From UBA8231 sp036011085 (lineage in GTDB: Bacteria > Latescibacterota > UBA2968 > UBA8231), in the NCBI GenBank assembly GCA_036011085.1, contig DASCMS010000044.1, forward strand, positions 158,819-222,818: a stretch of 64,000 nucleotides of DNA, given 5' to 3'. Below are positions 41,236 to 52,442 of the stretch, piece after piece. How positions within the stretch are numbered: position 1 is the stretch's first letter; every line of letters starts with the position of its first letter. The notes beneath the pieces were generated by a model. The model was not told the origin of the DNA. It was given only the letters and a program-made list of their open reading frames with translations, and ran no database searches. Both the position numbers and the translations under genes were made by a program.

Positions 41236-42576
41236 ATGCCTGCCCCCGATGCCGACCGCGGCCTGACACTGCGGCAGCTCTACACCCTCTTCATTCCCCT
41301 GGCCTTCAGCGGCGCCTTCTTTCCCGTGGCGCGGCCGGTGATCAATGCCGCCCTGGCGCGCACCGACAGTCCGGAATTGGCCCTGGCGGCGTATTCGGTG
41401 GCTCTCAGTGTGACGATGCCCCTCATATCGCCGCTGTTCGGTCTGCGCCAGATCATCACGGCACTGTGTGTGGACCGCGACATGATCAGCCGTCTGGCAC
41501 GTCTGGTGTGGTGCATCGGCGGCGGTGCCACTGTCGTGCTGCTGGTGCTGTCGGTTCCATCCGTCTACATCGCGGTGACGGATCGTGTGCTCGGCATTCC
41601 ATGGGAGATCTCGAGTCTTGGCCCGCCGGCCATGCTGCTGCTGGCCACGTCCCCCCTGTTGCTGATCGGTCGGGGGTACTATCAGGCGATCCTCGTCCAC
41701 TTCGCCAATGCCAATCCCATCGGTGTGGGCGCCTTCGGTTACCTGGTGGCCTGCAGCGGCGTCGTCTTTGCGGCCGTGCTCTGGCTCCAGCTTCCCGGCG
41801 CCGTCGCCGCGGCGCTGGCCCTGCTTGTCGGAAATCTGGTCTACATCGTCATCGTCTGGTTGCCGACACGGCCCATGTTCCGGGGAGACCCGCCGCGCAT
41901 TCCACGGCGCGACGACAGCTTCGATCCGCAGAAGCGGTCCATGAATCACATCCTGTCGCTCTATCATCCGCTGGCCCTGTCGATGGTCCTGGCGGCAGGC
42001 GTAGAGCCTGTGGTTCAGGGGGCGATGGCGCACTCACCTGGAGTGACGGAGTCTCTGGCGGCCTACGCCGTATGCGTCTCCATCGTCTGGCTGCTGCGAA
42101 CGAATCTGTGGAACACGCAGCAGGTCGTCATCGCGCGAGTGAAGGGACAGGCGTCCTACCTTGCTGTCCGACGGTTCGTCACGAGCCTGGGGTTGGGTAC
42201 GACGGTGGTGATGGCAGTCGGCCTGGTGCCGGCGGTGGGAGAGACCCTGTTCGGCGATCTGATAGGTCTGGACGGCCAGGTGAAGGAGTACGCCAGGCAC
42301 GGCTACGCGATCCTGGCGATCGTCCCCTTTTTACAGGGCTGGCGCAGCCTCTATTACGGCACTCTCGTGTCGCTGGGAGAGACCGGCGGCATCCGGACCG
42401 CTGCGGTGGCACGTGTCGTCGTGCTGCTGGCGTCACTGGGGCTCGGCGTGTCGTACGGAGAGCTGGCCGGGATCTATGTCGCTGCCGGTGCCACGCTGCT
42501 GGCGGAGGTCACGGAAGTCGGGTCTCTGCATCTCTCGGTGCGCCGGATCCTCGCAGATGCGCCGCCCCATGCCTGA
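41236..42576 (+). CDS. Polytopic MOP-superfamily (MATE-like) membrane transporter
   Basis: A 446-residue integral membrane protein with about twelve hydrophobic segments and short loops, starting MPAPDADRGL. The spacing and lack of signal peptide resemble the MOP (multidrug/oligosaccharidyl-lipid/polysaccharide) flippase superfamily, probably MATE-like; I see no decisive motif. Length is typical. It stands alone on its strand between PPC and Tex. It may export a drug-like or lipid-linked compound. Confidence 0.65.
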   Translation: MPAPDADRGLTLRQLYTLFIPLAFSGAFFPVARPVINAALARTDSPELALAAYSVALSVTMPLISPLFGLRQIITALCVDRDMISRLARLVWCIGGGATVVLLVLSVPSVYIAVTDRVLGIPWEISSLGPPAMLLLATSPLLLIGRGYYQAILVHFANANPIGVGAFGYLVACSGVVFAAVLWLQLPGAVAAALALLVGNLVYIVIVWLPTRPMFRGDPPRIPRRDDSFDPQKRSMNHILSLYHPLALSMVLAAGVEPVVQGAMAHSPGVTESLAAYAVCVSIVWLLRTNLWNTQQVVIARVKGQASYLAVRRFVTSLGLGTTVVMAVGLVPAVGETLFGDLIGLDGQVKEYARHGYAILAIVPFLQGWRSLYYGTLVSLGETGGIRTAAVARVVVLLASLGLGVSYGELAGIYVAAGATLLAEVTEVGSLHLSVRRILADAPPHA

Positions 42577-42585
42577 ATCGTCACA

Positions 42586-44745
<2,160 letters not shown>

Positions 44746-45765
44746 TCAGGAATCCAGCACGCTGGACGCAGGGGTCTCACTCTCGAAGCCGAGCAGATCC
44801 CAGGCGCACCGCCAGTCGACGAGGGACTGGTCGTCGACCAGATCACCGCGCTGTGGTACGTCGGGATAGACTAGGTCGGCGATGAGGCGTGCGGGCAGTC
44901 CGAGAATGTTGCGCCGATCGACGATGAACAGGGTGTGACTGCCTTCGACGGGGGTGGTCAGTGCCAGCCGCATGGCGCGACAAGCTTCCCCCAGTTCGAC
45001 GAAACTGAAGTAGTTGTGGCGCTGCATCATCAAGCGCCGCTCCGCGGGGGGCTGCTGATTGCTGGCGCCACCCGCTTCGAACATACGCCCCCGACGGGCC
45101 TCGTCGTACATGGTCTGCATCCGGGCGATCTCGGCGCGGCTTTCGTCAGTGTCCTGCGCGCCGAGATGTTCGACGAGGGTGCGGGCATCACCGGACTCGT
45201 CACCATGGCGGCGGCGCAGATCCGCTGGCGAGGCCAGTCCGGCGCCAAACCTCAGGCAGATGTTGTGGATCCCTTCGCGGCGGGCGAAGTAAGCACCGAT
45301 GTCTTCGGTGACCTGCTTGCTGAAGGAATAGGCGTCGCTCGTCGTCTTCGGGTGATCCTCGTCGACGGGCAGGTAGTCGATCTCGAAGGGTACCGTGCCG
45401 AAGAGGTAGCCGATGGCGTTGATGGAACTGGCGACGACGACGTGGCGGATTCCGGTGTCGGCGCAGGCCTGGAACAGGCGGAAGGTACCGGCGCAGTTCA
45501 GGTCGAAGATGGCAGGGGGAGTTGCCGGGCGAGGATTGGGGACGGCCGCCAGGTGCAGCACGGCATCGATCCCCTCCAGATGCGACGTGAGGGAACCCTC
45601 CTGCGTCAGGTCGCAGTCGCGGAAATCGTAGCTGACGTCACCATCCGGTTGGCGCACGTCGATGCCGACGACCTCGTGCCCGGCAGCGATCAGGTCGGCA
45701 CAGGCGGCGGTACCGACACTCCCGGTACTACCGGTGACGAGGATCTTTCCCGGCTCGCGCGTCAT
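44746..45765 (-). CDS. NAD-dependent epimerase/dehydratase (extended SDR)
   Basis: A 339-residue protein with GSTGSVGT (Rossmann glycine motif, about 11-18), YSFSK as the catalytic YxxxK, HLAAVPNP and VVASSINAIGYLFG, which place it in the extended SDR family that epimerises or dehydrates nucleotide sugars. Start ATG 45765 overlaps the PhyH stop by four bases and Tex begins immediately after its own stop, so PhyH, epimerase and tex form one operon. The substrate is unknown. Confidence 0.87.
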   Translation of the reverse strand: MTREPGKILVTGSTGSVGTAACADLIAAGHEVVGIDVRQPDGDVSYDFRDCDLTQEGSLTSHLEGIDAVLHLAAVPNPRPATPPAIFDLNCAGTFRLFQACADTGIRHVVVASSINAIGYLFGTVPFEIDYLPVDEDHPKTTSDAYSFSKQVTEDIGAYFARREGIHNICLRFGAGLASPADLRRRHGDESGDARTLVEHLGAQDTDESRAEIARMQTMYDEARRGRMFEAGGASNQQPPAERRLMMQRHNYFSFVELGEACRAMRLALTTPVEGSHTLFIVDRRNILGLPARLIADLVYPDVPQRGDLVDDQSLVDWRCAWDLLGFESETPASSVLDS

Positions 45766-46649
45766 TGTGGCCGCCGGGTGATATCGAGGTCCCAATCCTG
45801 CCAGTAGGCGCGCAGCGGATCATCGGCAGCCCAGCCGGCGTAGATCTCGTCCCAGGTGAGCCAGTTCATGTGAGGCGCGAGGGAATCCTCCCGCACGGGA
45901 TGGCTGCGTGGCTGGTAGCGAAAGTCGCAGGACAGGCGCAGGCGGTCGGTCTGATTGTCCCGTCCCTGGTGGATGACCGGACTGTGCAGGAAGAGGACAT
46001 CACCACAGGCGAGGTCACCACCCGCCCAGACGCTGTCTTCGTCGACCTCGACAGCCCGGCCGCCAGCCCCCTGGGCCTCGTGTACATCGAGAAATCCGGT
46101 ATGATGCGAGCCGGGCACCACCGCCAGACTGCCCAGTTCCACGGGGCAGTCGCCCAGGGGAAACCAGCACGTCCATGTGTCGGCACTGCCGCCGATGTAG
46201 AAGTGATCCTGATGTGGTGGCGTCGAGTGTGTCGCCGAGCGCGGAAAGATGACGCGCAGGATATTGCGCGGATGGGCCAGAACCGGCTCGTCGAAGAGGA
46301 CCTCGAGGGTGGAGAGAATCGCCGGATCGAGGGCGAGGGCATGGAACTGTCTGAGCTTCTGAGCCTCGTCATAGAACGCCTGCCACCGCGGGTCGCCGGT
46401 GGATTCGATGATCAGATCGTCGGTGCGGGCGATGCCAGTGGCGGGGTCGGAGCCGGGAGCGATCCAACGGTGGTCACGGCAGATCTCGAGAACCCGTTGG
46501 CGCAGGCTGAGGACGGGGCCGGTGTCGAGCAGTCCGGGGAAGAACAGGTAGCCGAGCTCGTCGCCCCGCCGGCGCAGAGCGGCCGGATCGGCGAGCAGGG
46601 CGGTCGAGTCGAGAAAGGGTTCGACAGACAGCATGGGTGTCATGGCCAT
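45762..46649 (-). CDS. Phytanoyl-CoA dioxygenase (PhyH) family oxygenase with intact iron site
   Basis: A 295-residue Fe(II)/2-oxoglutarate oxygenase. The triad is H146-Q-D148 (PPHQDHF) and H227 (VIHQGR), with R236/R238 for the co-substrate. The segment LGSLAVVPGSHHTG is the standard PhyH strand. It should hydroxylate a small molecule. It is the first gene of the operon with the epimerase and Tex, so transcription begins here. No RBS stands out before ATG 46649, and a start three codons later (MTPMLS) is possible. Confidence 0.86.
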   Translation of the reverse strand: MAMTPMLSVEPFLDSTALLADPAALRRRGDELGYLFFPGLLDTGPVLSLRQRVLEICRDHRWIAPGSDPATGIARTDDLIIESTGDPRWQAFYDEAQKLRQFHALALDPAILSTLEVLFDEPVLAHPRNILRVIFPRSATHSTPPHQDHFYIGGSADTWTCWFPLGDCPVELGSLAVVPGSHHTGFLDVHEAQGAGGRAVEVDEDSVWAGGDLACGDVLFLHSPVIHQGRDNQTDRLRLSCDFRYQPRSHPVREDSLAPHMNWLTWDEIYAGWAADDPLRAYWQDWDLDITRRPQ

Positions 46650-46728
46650 GGCTCAGAAGATAGAGGATGAGCCTGCGGGCGGGTATCGAATTGGCTATGA
46701 TGATCATGAACGCCACCAGGAGGTCAGT

Positions 46729-48630
46729 ATGGCGAGCAAGCCCGCGAAGAAACCGATGACCATCGACCAGGCCGTACGCCTGCGGACCGCCTTCGATCCG
46801 CAGACCAGCCCGGACGGGACGACCGTGGCCTACGCCGTGGCCGAACTGGACGAGAAGACCAGGGAGTACCGGGCCCATCTCTGGTCGGTTCCTGTGGCAG
46901 GTGGCAAGGCCCGACAGCTGACCTGGCTCGGCAGCGAACGGGAACCGCGCTGGTCGCCGGATGGCAGGCTCATCGCCTTCGTGTCCAGACGGGACAACGA
47001 CAAGGTGCGGCAGGTCTGGCTGTTGCCCGTCGACGGGGGAGAGGCGCGCCGGTTGACCGATATCGAGACGGGGGTCCACAGTATCGACTGGGCCCCCGAT
47101 GGCGGGTCGCTGCTGTTTCTGTCGCGCGAGCCCATGGGGGCCGAGGAGAAACGGCTGAAGAAGCGGGGTGGCATTCGGGTCGTCGATCGTTTCGTGCGCA
47201 TGACACAGATCTGGACCGTGGACGTGGCCACGGGTCGCTGCCGGCAACTGACGAAGGACCGCTCGACGAAGGCTTCGGCGTGCTGGTCACCGGTTTCGGG
47301 AGCGCCACGCATCGCCTTTGAGAAGCGCCGGGAGCCCACCAGCAACCACAGCTACCGTTCCAGCCTGTGGGTGATGGACGGCGATGGCCGGAACAAGCGT
47401 CGCCTGGCCTCCGTCAAAGCGTGTGATACGGCGCCACGCTGGTCGTCGGACGGACGGCAGATCGCCTTCCTTCGCCGGGGGACCTCCGTCTATGCCCGTC
47501 TGACCCGTCTGGCCGTGGTCGGCCTGGCGAAGGGCAGCAGGGAGCGAGTGCTGACGGAGACGCTCGATCGGAGTGTGACCGATATTCGCTGGGCGCCGGA
47601 CGGACGGCGGCTCTATGCGCTGGTACACGACGGTACGCGACAGCACGTACACTCGGTGACCGCCAAGGGTGGCCGCCGCCGGCAGCTGACCAGCGGCGAC
47701 CGGCAGATCTCCGGTCTGCGGGTGTCGTGCGGGGGCGGGCTGGTCTTCCTGTCCGAGACGCCGAAGGCACTGGCCGAAGTGTGCGTCGCCGCCACCGACG
47801 GTGGGACCGAACGGCAGCTGACCTCGACGAATCCGGCGACCGCCCGTGTGGCTCTCGGGCGTACGCGGGCCGTGCGCTGGCAATCGGCGGATGGCCTGCA
47901 GATCGAAGGCATGCTCGTGCTGCCGACCAACTACAGGAAAGGCAAACGGGTACCCCTGGTGGTGGAACCCCATGGTGGCCCGGCTGGCGCCAGGGGGTTC
48001 AACTTCTATCCCAACTGGCAGCTGCTGGCGGGAAAGGGATACGCCGTTCTTTCGCCCAATTTCCGCGGCAGCGCCGGCTACGGCGAGGCTTTTCTCGGCG
48101 CCAACGAAGACGACTTCGGTGGCGGTGACTTCGCCGACGTCATGGCCGGCGTCGACGCCATGATCGACCGCGGCATCGCCCACCCGAAACGACTGGCCAT
48201 CATGGGTTTCAGCTACGGTGGCTACATGACCGCCTGGGCTATCGGCCAGACCGATCGGTTCCAGGCTGCCATCGCCGGCGCCGGGGTCATCAACCTGACC
48301 AGCTTCTACGGCACCACCGACATCCAGTGGTTCACCACCGGCTACCAGAAGGGCGCCCCCTGGCAGAACCCGGACAGCTATCGTCAGCAGTCACCGATCA
48401 CCCACGTGGACAAGGTGAAGACGCCAACGCTGCTCTACCACGGTGACGAGGACCGCCGTGTGCCGCTGGAGCAGAGCCAGCAGCTCTACGTGTCATTGCG
48501 CGAGCGTGGCGTGCCAACGGAGTTCGTCCGCTATCCCCGCGAGGGGCACGGGATCGGGGAGTACTGGCATCGGAAGGACTGCCTGGAACGCATCACCGGA
48601 TGGCTGCGCAAGTGGGTCAGGTCTTCGTGA
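46729..48630 (+). CDS. S9-family prolyl oligopeptidase-like peptidase
   Basis: A 633-residue protein with an N-terminal WD40/TolB-like beta-propeller (about 1-365) and a C-terminal alpha/beta hydrolase (about 370-633). The catalytic residues are the Ser in GFSYGGYMT, the Asp in HGDEDRRVP and the His in EGHGIGE, the usual triad of S9C-type acylaminoacyl peptidases. ATG 46729 follows AGGAGG by 6 bases. No signal peptide is seen. The stop overlaps the nitrilase GTG by two bases, so the two genes are coupled. It probably degrades oligopeptides. Confidence 0.92.
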   Translation: MASKPAKKPMTIDQAVRLRTAFDPQTSPDGTTVAYAVAELDEKTREYRAHLWSVPVAGGKARQLTWLGSEREPRWSPDGRLIAFVSRRDNDKVRQVWLLPVDGGEARRLTDIETGVHSIDWAPDGGSLLFLSREPMGAEEKRLKKRGGIRVVDRFVRMTQIWTVDVATGRCRQLTKDRSTKASACWSPVSGAPRIAFEKRREPTSNHSYRSSLWVMDGDGRNKRRLASVKACDTAPRWSSDGRQIAFLRRGTSVYARLTRLAVVGLAKGSRERVLTETLDRSVTDIRWAPDGRRLYALVHDGTRQHVHSVTAKGGRRRQLTSGDRQISGLRVSCGGGLVFLSETPKALAEVCVAATDGGTERQLTSTNPATARVALGRTRAVRWQSADGLQIEGMLVLPTNYRKGKRVPLVVEPHGGPAGARGFNFYPNWQLLAGKGYAVLSPNFRGSAGYGEAFLGANEDDFGGGDFADVMAGVDAMIDRGIAHPKRLAIMGFSYGGYMTAWAIGQTDRFQAAIAGAGVINLTSFYGTTDIQWFTTGYQKGAPWQNPDSYRQQSPITHVDKVKTPTLLYHGDEDRRVPLEQSQQLYVSLRERGVPTEFVRYPREGHGIGEYWHRKDCLERITGWLRKWVRSS

Positions 48631-49592
48631 TCCGCGCCGCTGCCGTGCAGTTCAACCACAGACCGGGAGACCAGCCGTACAACTGGGGTCGGGTCGAGCA
48701 CTTCTGCCAGCAGGCAGCCGCAGCCGGCGTGCAGATCCTGGCCTTTCCGGAGATGTGCCTCACCGGCTACTGGCACGTCCGGCACCTCGACCGGGCTCAG
48801 ATCGAAGCTTTGGCAGAGCCGGTGCCGGAAGGGCCTGCCACCAGACGTCTTGCCGACATGGCCGCTCGAGCCGGTATCATCGTCGGTGTCGGTCTGATCG
48901 AAGTGGCCCCGGACGGAAGGCTCTACAACACCTACGTCGTGGCCCAGCCCGACGGTCGGGTCGATGCCCATCGCAAGCTGCACTGTTTCATCAGCGAGCA
49001 CATGGCATCCGGTGACCGCTACACCGTCTTTGATACACAGCTGGGGTGCCGCCTCGGCGTACTGATCTGTTGGGACAACAACCTGGTGGAGAACGTGCGT
49101 CTTACCGCCCTGCAGGGGGCCGATGTGCTGCTGGCGCCGCATCAGACAGGCGGGTGCGCTTCACGGAGCCCACACGCCATGGGCCGCATCGACCCTGCCC
49201 TCTGGCATGGTCGCGCTGAGGACCCCGAGGCGATCAGGGCTGAGTTCGCCGGGCCCAAGGGGCGGCAATGGCTGCAGCGCTGGTTGCCGGCCAGGGCCCA
49301 CGACAACGGCATGTTCCTTGTGTTCGCCAACGGTGTCGGCGTCGACGACGACGAGGTGCGCACCGGCAACGCCATGATCCTGGACTGTTACGGTCGTACT
49401 CTGGTCGAGACCTGTGAGCCGGAAGATGTGATGGTGGTGGCCGATCTGGACCCGGACCTGCTGGAGCGCAGCACGGGGCGGCGCTGGATGCGTGGCCGGC
49501 GACCGGATCTCTACGGCCCTCTGGCACAGACCAGCGGCAGGGAGCTGGACCCCAGAGCCGCCCGCTTCTCGAGTGACGCAGTGCGACGGTAG
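48627..49592 (+). CDS. Carbon-nitrogen hydrolase (nitrilase superfamily)
   Basis: A 321-residue enzyme with the complete Glu-Lys-Cys triad: E42 (FPEMCLTG), K117 (HRKLHCF) and C148 (LICWDNN). The family hydrolyses nitriles, amides or carbamoyl groups; the substrate is not indicated by the sequence. GTG 48627 is used because it overlaps the stop of the peptidase and the conserved AAAVQFN follows immediately. The peptidase and nitrilase form a plausible peptide/amide catabolic pair. Confidence 0.9.
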   Translation: MIRAAAVQFNHRPGDQPYNWGRVEHFCQQAAAAGVQILAFPEMCLTGYWHVRHLDRAQIEALAEPVPEGPATRRLADMAARAGIIVGVGLIEVAPDGRLYNTYVVAQPDGRVDAHRKLHCFISEHMASGDRYTVFDTQLGCRLGVLICWDNNLVENVRLTALQGADVLLAPHQTGGCASRSPHAMGRIDPALWHGRAEDPEAIRAEFAGPKGRQWLQRWLPARAHDNGMFLVFANGVGVDDDEVRTGNAMILDCYGRTLVETCEPEDVMVVADLDPDLLERSTGRRWMRGRRPDLYGPLAQTSGRELDPRAARFSSDAVRR

Positions 49593-49676
49593 ACGGGTCC
49601 ACGGCTGCCGACTTGGAGTCCGGCGCTCTCACCATATGTATTCCGTCTGAAATTTCCCCTCTCACCCCCCAGAGCC

Positions 49677-51419
49677 ATGCCTGAAGAGTGGATCAACGTC
49701 GGCCTGCTGCGGGCCTCCAAGAACGGCAACGCCAAGAATGTGAATTCGGCGCTGTCGCGCGGCGCCAGACCCGACGTGACAGACGAGGCGGGCAGCACGC
49801 CGCTAATGCTGGCCGCCGGACTCGGACACCTGCAGGTGGTGCAACTGCTGATCAAGGTGGGCGCCGACGTCAACGCCGCCGACTCGTCCGGCTGGACGCC
49901 TGTCCTGCGGGCGGCGCGGAGGGGACACGTCGACGTGCTGGCCGCCTTGCTCGAGGCCGGCGCCGACATCAACGCCACGGATCGTCTCGGCTGGACCTCC
50001 TTGCTGCGGGCGGCGCGCAATGGCCACACCCAGACTGTGCAGTTCCTCCTCGAAACCGGCATCGACATCAACGCTGAGAACTCCGAACGCAACACGGCGC
50101 TGATGCTGGCATCTGGCTGGGGGCAGGTCGAGGTCGTCGACATCCTGTTGAAGGCCGGCGCTGAAGTCGATGTACGCAACGGTTCGAATCACACGGCTCT
50201 GATGTACGCTGCCCTGAAGGGACCCGTCGATCTCGTGTGGCAGCTGCTGCGGGCAGGAACCGACGCAACGGCAGTGGACTCCACAGGCACTTCTGCCCTG
50301 ATGTTCGCCGCCCGTCAGAACGAAATGGCGTCGGTACGCGCTCTGTTGCGGGCCGGCGCCGACGTCACGGCGCGAGACCGACAAGGTCGCACGGCGGTGA
50401 TGCAGACCACGGACGAGCGGGTCCGCAGTCTGCTGGAGGCGACGGGCAAGGCTGTCTCCGAGAAGGCCGATGACAAGTCGGTGATCGCCGAAGCTGCCAA
50501 GTCCGGGAGTGTTATCCAGCTCCAGGGGCTGATCAATGCCGGCGCCGATATCAACTCCGCCGATACCAGTGGTCGTACGCCGCTGATGTACGCCGCCTCC
50601 AAGGAGGTTGTTCACCTGCTGGCGAGATCCGGAGCCAACATGAACGCCGGCGACGAAACTGGACGCACAGCGCTGATGCACGCCGCCAGGACGGCGCTGA
50701 TGCACGCCTCCCGCAAGGGCAACCAGGAGGTTGTGGTGGCGTTGCTGGAATGTGGCGCCACAGTGGAAGTGTCAGATCGACACGACAAGACGGCGCTGAT
50801 GTATGCCGCCGAATCCGGACACGTGGACACGGTGCGCACGCTGATCGAGTCGGATGCCAGGGTGGATGCGGCGACGAACACGGGACGGACGGCGCTGATG
50901 TACGCCGCGACGGGGGACATCGCCGAGTTCCTGCTGGCCGAAGGCGTCGAGGTTGACACCCGGGACCAGATGGGACGCAGTGCTCTGCTCTTCGCCGCCA
51001 CGGCAGAGGTGTCCGCCGTCCTGATCGATGCAGGCGCTGACCCCAGTGGCGCCGACGAAGATGGCAACACTCCCCTGATGGTGGCGGCCAACGATGGGGA
51101 TCTGGATATCGTCACCGTTCTGCTCCAGGCCGATGCCGATATACAGGCCGCCACGGTGGAAGGCCGAACCGCACTGATGTTTGCCGCCACGGTCGACATC
51201 GTGCAGTCGCTGGTGACGGCCGGTGTCGATGTCGATATCACGGACCAGAATGGCAATACCGCCCTGCACCGGGTAGCCGAAGATGGTGAGGAAGCGGTGG
51301 CGCAGGCGTTGCTGCAGGCGGGGGTAGAAGCGAGCAAGAAGAACGAGGACGGCAAGATCGCTTTGGACCTGGCCAAGGCCGAAGGGCATCAGTCCGTGGT
51401 AGATCTCCTCAAGAAATAG
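49677..51419 (+). CDS. Large ankyrin-repeat protein
   Basis: A 580-residue protein made almost entirely of about 16 ankyrin repeats with the G-TALM-AA...G...VV..LL..GA core, for example GSTPLMLAAGLG, GWTPVLRAARRG and HTALMYAALKG. There is no signal peptide or membrane segment, so it should be cytoplasmic unless exported by a specialised route. Several repeats are shortened to about 27 residues (missing the second helix). At 50664-50711 a 24-base tandem duplication makes RTALMHAARTALMHAS. Ankyrin proteins bind other proteins; in symbionts they often affect the host, but there is no direct evidence for that here. Confidence 0.9.
   Translation: MPEEWINVGLLRASKNGNAKNVNSALSRGARPDVTDEAGSTPLMLAAGLGHLQVVQLLIKVGADVNAADSSGWTPVLRAARRGHVDVLAALLEAGADINATDRLGWTSLLRAARNGHTQTVQFLLETGIDINAENSERNTALMLASGWGQVEVVDILLKAGAEVDVRNGSNHTALMYAALKGPVDLVWQLLRAGTDATAVDSTGTSALMFAARQNEMASVRALLRAGADVTARDRQGRTAVMQTTDERVRSLLEATGKAVSEKADDKSVIAEAAKSGSVIQLQGLINAGADINSADTSGRTPLMYAASKEVVHLLARSGANMNAGDETGRTALMHAARTALMHASRKGNQEVVVALLECGATVEVSDRHDKTALMYAAESGHVDTVRTLIESDARVDAATNTGRTALMYAATGDIAEFLLAEGVEVDTRDQMGRSALLFAATAEVSAVLIDAGADPSGADEDGNTPLMVAANDGDLDIVTVLLQADADIQAATVEGRTALMFAATVDIVQSLVTAGVDVDITDQNGNTALHRVAEDGEEAVAQALLQAGVEASKKNEDGKIALDLAKAEGHQSVVDLLKK
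50664..50711 (+). repeat. 24-base tandem duplication inside the ankyrin gene
   Basis: Two adjacent 24-base units (50664-50687 and 50688-50711) encode RTALMHAA and RTALMHAS. They are nearly identical in sequence, in frame, and break the 33-residue spacing of the ankyrin repeats, indicating a recent local duplication. Confidence 0.75.
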
Positions 51420-51438
51420 TGTCCAGCCAGGCTGGCCC

Positions 51439-52323
51439 TCAGCTCTTCAGGATGCGGTCGGCGAGGGCGATACCTTCGCCACCGGTGGCTTCGACGAGCG
51501 ATCGGTACTCGGCCCTGGCGGCTGGATTCTCATCCCCAACGCGGAGAGCACGAATCAGCGTGTTCTTTGCCGTGTGGTTGCCGTCGACGAACTCCACAGC
51601 GTCCGTGTCGTAACCGGCGGCGCGCAGCAGAACAACGCGGAATATGTCTGTTGTCGTCGACGCTGCCGTCCGCCGGAAGTGGGGCACACTCCGCATTGGA
51701 GCGAAGGCTCCTCCCGCAACCGACTCCCACTTCTTTGACAGCTCGGCCTGGCAACAGGGCGCCACGGCGATGAAGTCGGCCTTCGTCTGCACTCCCAGGG
51801 TGATGGCATCATCGGTGGCGGTGTCGCAGGCGTGCAGGGAGATCACTACATGAGGCGGTTCTTCCAGCCGCAGATCCGCAAGCTGGCTGGCCTCGAAACG
51901 CAACCCCTCCAGATCGGCCCGGTCCGCTCGTCGCCGGCACTCCTCGACCAGGGCCTGGCTGCGGTCGACGCCCAGAATGCTGACGGGATGTCGCTGATGC
52001 TCGGCAAACCACCAGGCCAGCAACATGGTCAGGTACGATCTGCCACAGCCGGCGTCGAGTATGCGTACGGTGTCAAAGCGTGAGCAGATCTCGGTGAGTG
52101 CCGGCTGCAGCACCCGGACCATGTGGTTGATCTGCCGGTACTTGCGCACCTTCGTCGGCGGCAGGGAGGCATCCTTGTTCAGCAGACCCATGGCCCGCAG
52201 CAGGATGGGAGCCGTGCCGGGCAGCACCACGAGGCTCTTGTCGCCATTCAGTTTGTGGGTTCGCTCCTCGGTCCAGTAGGCTTGCGCCAGAGCCGTGAAC
52301 GCACGCTTGAAGTGCTCCTTCAT
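51439..52323 (-). CDS. SAM-dependent methyltransferase (Methyltransf_32-like)
   Basis: A 294-residue Rossmann-type methyltransferase. The SAM-binding motif is D90-A-G-C-G-R (ILDAGCGRSYL), then LGVDRSQALVEE and VISLHACDTATDDA, with VAPCCQAELSKKW as a late motif. The HACDT and PCCQ patterns are typical of the Methyltransf_32 group, related to tRNA modification or glutathione S-transferase-associated methyltransferases. ATG 52323 follows AGAGGA and overlaps the end of the amber-interrupted extension of the upstream gene. The substrate is unknown. Confidence 0.8.
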   Translation of the reverse strand: MKEHFKRAFTALAQAYWTEERTHKLNGDKSLVVLPGTAPILLRAMGLLNKDASLPPTKVRKYRQINHMVRVLQPALTEICSRFDTVRILDAGCGRSYLTMLLAWWFAEHQRHPVSILGVDRSQALVEECRRRADRADLEGLRFEASQLADLRLEEPPHVVISLHACDTATDDAITLGVQTKADFIAVAPCCQAELSKKWESVAGGAFAPMRSVPHFRRTAASTTTDIFRVVLLRAAGYDTDAVEFVDGNHTAKNTLIRALRVGDENPAARAEYRSLVEATGGEGIALADRILKS

Positions 52324-52442
52324 GGTGTTTCCTCTGTCAATGACTCGACCAGCTGGAGCAGCCATCCATGGACGGTGTCGTAGTCCTCGAGAGCGCTTTC
52401 CACCTCGAGCTCGGGACGACGCTCCCGGCCCTGCTCCAGGGC
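52320..52442 (-). other. In-frame continuation of the TPR-like gene beyond an amber codon
   Basis: After the TAG at 52443-52445 the same frame stays open for 40 codons (ALEQGRERRPELEVE, then DYDTVHGWLLQLVESL) to a TGA that overlaps the ATG of the methyltransferase gene as ATGA. The sequence is acidic and amphipathic, looks like genuine coding sequence, and fills what would otherwise be a gap between two co-directional genes. A CAG codon in place of TAG would make a continuous gene. Confidence 0.65.
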
